Below, in pieces: positions 61,401 to 64,000 of a stretch of 64,000 bases of DNA. The stretch lies in assembly GCA_023055505.1 (NCBI GenBank), contig JALIRH010000002.1, positions 56,664,733 to 56,728,732 on the forward strand, given 5' to 3'. A program made the position numbers and the translations under genes. The stretch's first letter is position 1; each line of letters starts with the position of its first letter. A model generated the notes under the pieces. The model made no database searches. It saw only the letters and a list, made by a program, of their open reading frames with translations, and was not told where the DNA came from. Source of the stretch: Callipepla californica brunnescens (Eukaryota; Chordata; Aves; Galliformes; Odontophoridae).

Positions 61401-62612
61401 CCCAAAAAACTTATGCTTTTGGGCTACATTTCCCGTTTTATTCATACTATACCAGAAACAGAGTAACTGACCTGGTGACCAGAGCTTTATGTTCATCACA
61501 CCACAAGGGAAGTTAATACAGTACACCTGATTATTGGTCCATTTAGTTCACATGATTTCTGTTTGGAATCACTGAGTCTGAGACCCAGTGTCTGCAGGCC
61601 AAGTGTCCCAAGTTACGCTGCAGTCTCCATTGTCTTGCCCCTCTTCAGATCAGAGACTTTTCTATGCGGAAGGTTTGCTTAAAATCTTATAATAAAGATT
61701 TATTGTCCTTTTTTTCTAATTCAGAAGTGAAATCATAAATTATCTCTGTTTATCTGACCTGAACACCTCTGTGCTATTGGGAGTCTAATGTTTACAGGTG
61801 TAACATGAAAATACTGTCTTTCATTTGTGTTGACTTTTCTTGTTGGATAAAAGATGCAACTGTCTTGTTTTGTACAGAAAGGTGTTACAAATACTGTATG
61901 TTCATTCTTTTCATTTTTCTTCCCCAATCCCACAGAATGATCCTTTTTGGAAACAGAAAGCTTTGGAGTTCTTGGTACGTATGTCAAATGACTGTGATAA
62001 GAATTTGGTAAGTCTTAACACTTGTGGGGTTTCACCATTGTGAAACACTGAATATTGGAAAGGAGCCATTGATTACTGCTCAAACTCATTGGATTCCAAC
62101 CTTAATTTCTAAGGTACGTTTTTATGGATTGCTCTTTATAAAAAGCTTGAAACAGCACTTAACTGCGTCCCTTAGTACAACATCTAAATGTTTCTTGAAC
62201 ACCTTCAGGGATGGTGGCTCCACCACCTACTTGGGTTACCCATTCCAGCACCTGACCACTCTCTGCAATAGAATGTTCTCTGTTGTCAGTATGGGATTGC
62301 TACAGACATCAAGGTTTTGCCTCTTTGCAGGACATAATTGTATTTACAGTTATATACTGTCAAATATGTGTCTGTGTGTACTGTATATTTCTCATGTGTA
62401 AGTTAGTGGTATAACCATGATTATACCAAAATGAACATGAAATTGATCTGTTTATCTGTGTGACCCCTTGGCATCCTAATGAGCTAGCAATTCCTACTGT
62501 TCCTCAACAGGAGACTTTTCGCATCACCTCAGACTCAGAAGCAACGCGCGTTGTTCGTGTTACACAGGAGCTCACAGAAGCTTTAAAGTCCTTTTGTGAA
62601 AAGAAAGCAGCA
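40388..62612 (+). CDS. U1/matrin-type C2H2 zinc-finger protein, unidentified, 3'-partial
   Basis: The called join is 40388-40462, 41351-41419, 53738-53788, 54359-54436, 55938-56074, 56608-56727, 57236-57266, 60589-60610, 61305-61329, 61936-62007 and 62511-62612. The protein opens with an acidic/Lys-rich leader and a first finger, C-x2-C-x12-H-x5-H. A linker with [16 protein letters not shown] leads to a second finger, C-x2-C-x11-H-x5-H, followed by [16 protein letters not shown], a basic PPSKKKAR patch and an alpha-helical tail. The H-x5-H spacing and hydrophobic pattern are those of U1-like/matrin fingers, often in nuclear RNA-binding proteins; that role is inferred. I cannot match it to a named gene, and it is not EXOC3. 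All junctions agree in phase except 41419 to 53738, where one exon of length 3n+1 is missing from the model. No stop codon is reached, so it continues beyond the window. Confidence 0.85.
41351..41419 (+). CDS. Zinc-finger gene exon, finger 1
   Basis: The acceptor is catctttttag and the donor is aag|gtaact. The exon is 69 nt, phase 0 to 0, and encodes [12 protein letters not shown] then [11 protein letters not shown]. Joined to the previous exon it gives YYCEVCK and the H-x5-H pair of a U1-type finger. Confidence 0.9.
42223..42259 (+). CDS. Candidate missing exon of the zinc-finger gene (37 nt)
   Basis: The acceptor is a strong pyrimidine tract (ttctctttcatttgcag) and the donor is cg|gtaaca. 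The 37 nt are open in phase 0 and leave in phase 1, exactly what is needed to join 41419 to 53738, giving [12 protein letters not shown] before GFPAPFRTT. There is no homology support; it was found by searching for a fit. Confidence 0.25.
44347..46254 (+). mobile_element. CR1 LINE, 5'-truncated, about 1.9 kb
   Basis: Remnants of CR1 ORF2 appear in order on the plus strand. First is the endonuclease end ([15 protein letters not shown]). Then come reverse-transcriptase pieces (a [24 protein letters not shown] stretch near 45310-45380, [20 protein letters not shown], and a KFADD catalytic block near 45777-45791). The C-terminal [19 protein letters not shown] and the CR1 3' tail (ggcccttccaacctaagctg, ttctatgaa) follow. 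Frameshifts and stops show it is inactive; 45624-46241 is still one open frame. Confidence 0.92.
51775..52255 (-). mobile_element. Old antisense CR1-like fragment
   Basis: The plus strand carries phrases typical of antisense CR1 reverse-transcriptase sequence: gtgagtttgctgatggtgtt and ttactgatgaagaggttaat followed by tgctctgtgcc. The similarity is diffuse and the boundaries are approximate. Confidence 0.4.
52531..52585 (+). repeat. TTTG simple repeat
   Basis: A run of TTTG units with a few interruptions in the middle. Confidence 0.85.
53738..53788 (+). CDS. Zinc-finger gene exon, linker
   Basis: The acceptor is tgtcatcttag and the donor is cag|gtagct. The exon is 51 nt, phase 1 to 1, and encodes [16 protein letters not shown]. 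Read from phase 0, as a direct join to 41419 would require, it hits a TGA, so another exon must precede it. Confidence 0.7.
54359..54436 (+). CDS. Zinc-finger gene exon, linker
   Basis: The acceptor is tttttttaccttag and the donor is ttg|gtatgg. The exon is 78 nt, phase 1 to 1, and encodes [20 protein letters not shown] then REEPLV. The motif before finger 2 is charged and probably helical. Confidence 0.88.
54437..55937 (+). other. Zinc-finger gene intron with CR1
   Basis: The intron contains an antisense CR1 3' fragment at 54696-55235; the rest shows nothing recognisable. Confidence 0.85.
54696..55235 (-). mobile_element. CR1 LINE 3' fragment, antisense, about 540 bp
   Basis: The plus strand starts with the antisense CR1 tail (tgattgaggttggaaggacc). 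The minus strand near 55030-55130 encodes the conserved ORF2 C-terminal phrase [15 protein letters not shown]. It is a 5'-truncated copy, the usual form for CR1. Confidence 0.9.
55938..56074 (+). CDS. Zinc-finger gene exon, finger 2
   Basis: The acceptor is gtgcttttacag and the donor is ata|gtgagt. The 137-nt exon encodes [20 protein letters not shown], then [20 protein letters not shown] and RRAYI. The whole second finger (C-x2-C-x11-H-x5-H) is in this one exon, unlike finger 1. Confidence 0.93.
56608..56727 (+). CDS. Zinc-finger gene exon, basic helix after finger 2
   Basis: The acceptor is tttgtcaacag and the donor is aag|gtaact. The exon is 120 nt, phase 0 to 0. It encodes [20 protein letters not shown] then [20 protein letters not shown], a Lys-rich segment that is probably helical. 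Confidence 0.9.
57236..57266 (+). CDS. Zinc-finger gene microexon (31 nt)
   Basis: The acceptor is atttgtttcctag and the donor is cac|gtaagt. It encodes [10 protein letters not shown] and leaves in phase 1. Confidence 0.75.
58640..58985 (+). mobile_element. Degraded CR1 LINE fragment
   Basis: Phrases such as gtcagtacaggataggaagt, gccaagctgaatata and ttccccactgtttggtactg follow the order of the CR1 ORF2 3' half. The copy is heavily diverged and its boundaries are approximate. Confidence 0.5.
58990..60056 (+). mobile_element. CR1 LINE, 5'-truncated, about 1.07 kb
   Basis: The order of reverse-transcriptase remnants (gggcttgaccaacctgtttg; a degraded CTAGATGACACTGAA catalytic block) is followed by [20 protein letters not shown] near 59577-59636. 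It ends with the CR1 tail ctttccaacctgaacttttg then atgattctg. Because it restarts upstream ORF2 sequence after 58985, it is probably a separate copy from the segment before it. Confidence 0.85.
60589..60610 (+). CDS. Zinc-finger gene microexon (22 nt)
   Basis: The acceptor is ttaattttctag and the donor is aag|gtgaga. The exon enters in phase 1, leaves in phase 2 and encodes PPSKKKA plus part of Arg: a short basic patch that could act as a nuclear localisation signal. Confidence 0.72.
60611..61304 (+). other. Zinc-finger gene intron
   Basis: A short antisense CR1-like piece lies at 61085-61185 and a CT-rich tract precedes the next acceptor. Nothing else is recognisable. Confidence 0.8.
61085..61185 (-). 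mobile_element. Probable CR1 end fragment, antisense
   Basis: The stretch ccttggagattctacaaatc, then gtccagtccaactgtcc, resembles the antisense CR1 tail (..ggaaaagacctctaagatcat..agtccaaccg). It is short and diverged. Confidence 0.45.
61305..61329 (+). CDS. Zinc-finger gene microexon (25 nt)
   Basis: The acceptor is a strong CT tract (tctctctctttctttaag) and the donor is gag|gtatgt. The exon completes an Arg codon and encodes WEDDHKHE, phase 2 to 0. Confidence 0.75.
61330..61935 (+). other. Zinc-finger gene intron
   Basis: Intron sequence; nothing recognisable. Confidence 0.8.
61936..62007 (+). CDS. Zinc-finger gene exon, C-terminal region
   Basis: The acceptor is ccccaatcccacag and the donor is ttg|gtaagt. 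The exon is 72 nt, phase 0 to 0, and encodes [20 protein letters not shown] then DKNL. An alternative donor (ttcttg|gtacgt) inside the exon would shorten it by 33 nt without changing frame. Confidence 0.85.
62075..62310 (-). mobile_element. CR1 LINE 3' fragment, antisense
   Basis: The plus strand reads tttcttgaacaccttcaggg, atggtggctccaccacctac and ccattccagcacctgaccac, matching the antisense of the CR1 3' region. It lies in the intron between 62007 and 62511. Confidence 0.75.
62511..62612 (+). CDS. Zinc-finger gene exon, helical C-terminal region
   Basis: The acceptor is actgttcctcaacag and the donor is gca|gtaagt. The exon is 102 nt, phase 0 to 0, and encodes [20 protein letters not shown] then [14 protein letters not shown], a predicted helix. 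It contains no stop, so further exons follow. Confidence 0.88.
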
Positions 62613-64000
62613 GTAAGTGACTTCATCTTTACCGGAGTTGTAATGATGTTACCAGTGGGAGGGAAGAAGTGGTTGAACTAATTTTGTTAACACCCTGCCA
62701 AACTGTGCCACAGTTCAGACGTGGGCCAACCCTCCGCCTTTGATTACTTTACAGTTTCCAAGCACCAAATTCATTAGTTGTTTGGCATGTTTCTCTTAGT
62801 TCTTCATCAGGTTCCATCTGTTTTCTTTTCCTTTGGCATGTGTTTCCTGCTCTGTCTTGGGCTCTGTTTTACATCATAATGTTAGGCTGTCATCCTTCCT
62901 TTATGTTTGGTCCCTTGCTTGATAGCTTCTTATGTGTTACCCAAATGTGTCACTTCTTTCATGAGCATGTGGTTCTACTGGTTACTTAGCTCCCAGCTGA
63001 GATCTTTAATCTCTTAAGACCAAGGCAAGCAAGATGTTCTGCCTTTTTCTGGTGGCTCTTACAAACCTTCACAGCTTCTTTGCATGACAGCTGTATACCC
63101 ATAGAAAAAAGAGAGAGTCTGAAGGTTGACCAGAATCTTTACAGAAGTGACTTCCACCTCTGGTGGCTACTGATTGATTCCTCAAATTCAGCATGTGTTT
63201 TTCTGGAAGATATTTCAGAATGGGCTCGTAGGCATTAGCAGTGTACTCTGTATCAGCTGAGTGATGGTGCTGTCTTTACGCACTCATCTCCAACACGTGG
63301 CCACCACCTTTTGGAGAACATCAGTTCAGATCGTCATGCATTTGCTGCTTACTAAAAAATAACAGAAGATCAGGAGTCAGCTGACTTGCTGGGTTACATC
63401 AGCTTGAAGCTTAACATTTCGAACTTGTGATAGGGAATGGATGGTTTGAAGTTTATTCTTATATGGGAAAAATATTTTTATCTTTGCTGTTCACGTTATG
63501 GGATTTACTGAAGAGTAAGAAATGCTTCTGGACAAGTTTAAAGACTTTTCTCTTTTAAAATACAGACTGGACTATTTTGAAAACAACAAAGGAAGCATGA
63601 AAGTGCCCAATCTGGATTCTCTTGGAATTGTCTAAAGCCTGAGAGTTGTGTTGGCATTGAAAATAGGCGAGGGCCTTGAAAAACCTTCGAAAGAGGAAGG
63701 GGCAGGATGTTGTGGCTGAAGCTAGCTAAAGTTAACGGTGCCTGACACATGGGCTTTGCAATATTTTGTGGCATGTAAAGGAAATAGGAAAGCATTTTGA
63801 CATGTGAGTGGAATGCAGTTCTCATGAACTGGTTGAAAGCTGTCATTTAATCTCAGGCAGTAGTTAAGCCTTCTGCATTCCCTAGCTGGAGATAAAACTG
63901 GTGTATACGCAAATCCTATGTTTATGCAGGTGATGTTGAGGGCAGTAAAGCAATTTGGAACGGGTGATTTTTGTCGTTTTCAGAACACCTCATTCTCTTC
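62613..64000 (+). other. Zinc-finger gene intron reaching the window edge
   Basis: Nothing recognisable until the end, where an acceptor-like gtcgttttcag at 63973-63983 could start a further phase-0 exon (aacacctcattc...). Too little is visible to call it. Confidence 0.5.

Overview
The window is vertebrate nuclear DNA, almost certainly from a bird. Genes are split into short exons with GT-AG introns, coding density is low, and the interspersed repeats are mostly CR1 LINE fragments plus one mariner (Galluhop-like) end, the repeat profile of avian genomes. The species is not determined.

Left half (1 to about 35 kb), plus strand: the aryl hydrocarbon receptor repressor gene (AHRR), from the exon after the bHLH exon to the stop codon. 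Eight coding exons (6156-6256, 22400-22489, 23693-23822, 25227-25360, 26326-26522, 27405-27523, 28281-28422, 30869-31988) join with consistent phases into about 677 codons. The start codon and bHLH exons were not found and should lie upstream of the window. The protein has a PAS-A domain, a degenerate PAS-B-like region, and a C-terminal repression region with three SUMO-type motifs and the AHRR C-terminus. A CpG-rich element in the upstream intron (about 1012-1345) holds several xenobiotic response element (XRE) cores, including one full consensus match. Further XRE matches lie in the 16-kb intron 3 and in the 3' untranslated region. This fits the known AHR-induced feedback role of AHRR.

Middle (about 35 to 39.7 kb): intergenic DNA with a short CR1 piece and no recognisable gene.

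Right half (39.7 kb to the end), plus strand: a TATA-less CpG-island promoter with an inverted CCAAT box and tandem ETS-like sites, then a gene for a protein with two U1/matrin-type C2H2 zinc fingers. Eleven coding exons are called between 40388 and 62612, and the gene probably runs past the window. I cannot name it. It is not EXOC3, the gene that follows AHRR in human. One exon of length 3n+1 must be missing between 41419 and 53738, and a 37-nt candidate lies at 42223-42259. Three consecutive microexons (31, 22 and 25 nt) encode a short basic/acidic linker. The introns contain a 1.9-kb CR1 copy and several smaller ones.

AHRR dimerises with ARNT and dampens AHR signalling in the nucleus; the zinc-finger protein is probably a nuclear RNA- or DNA-binding protein. 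No functional link between the two genes can be shown from sequence. I found no tRNA, rRNA, CRISPR array or prokaryote-type operon.
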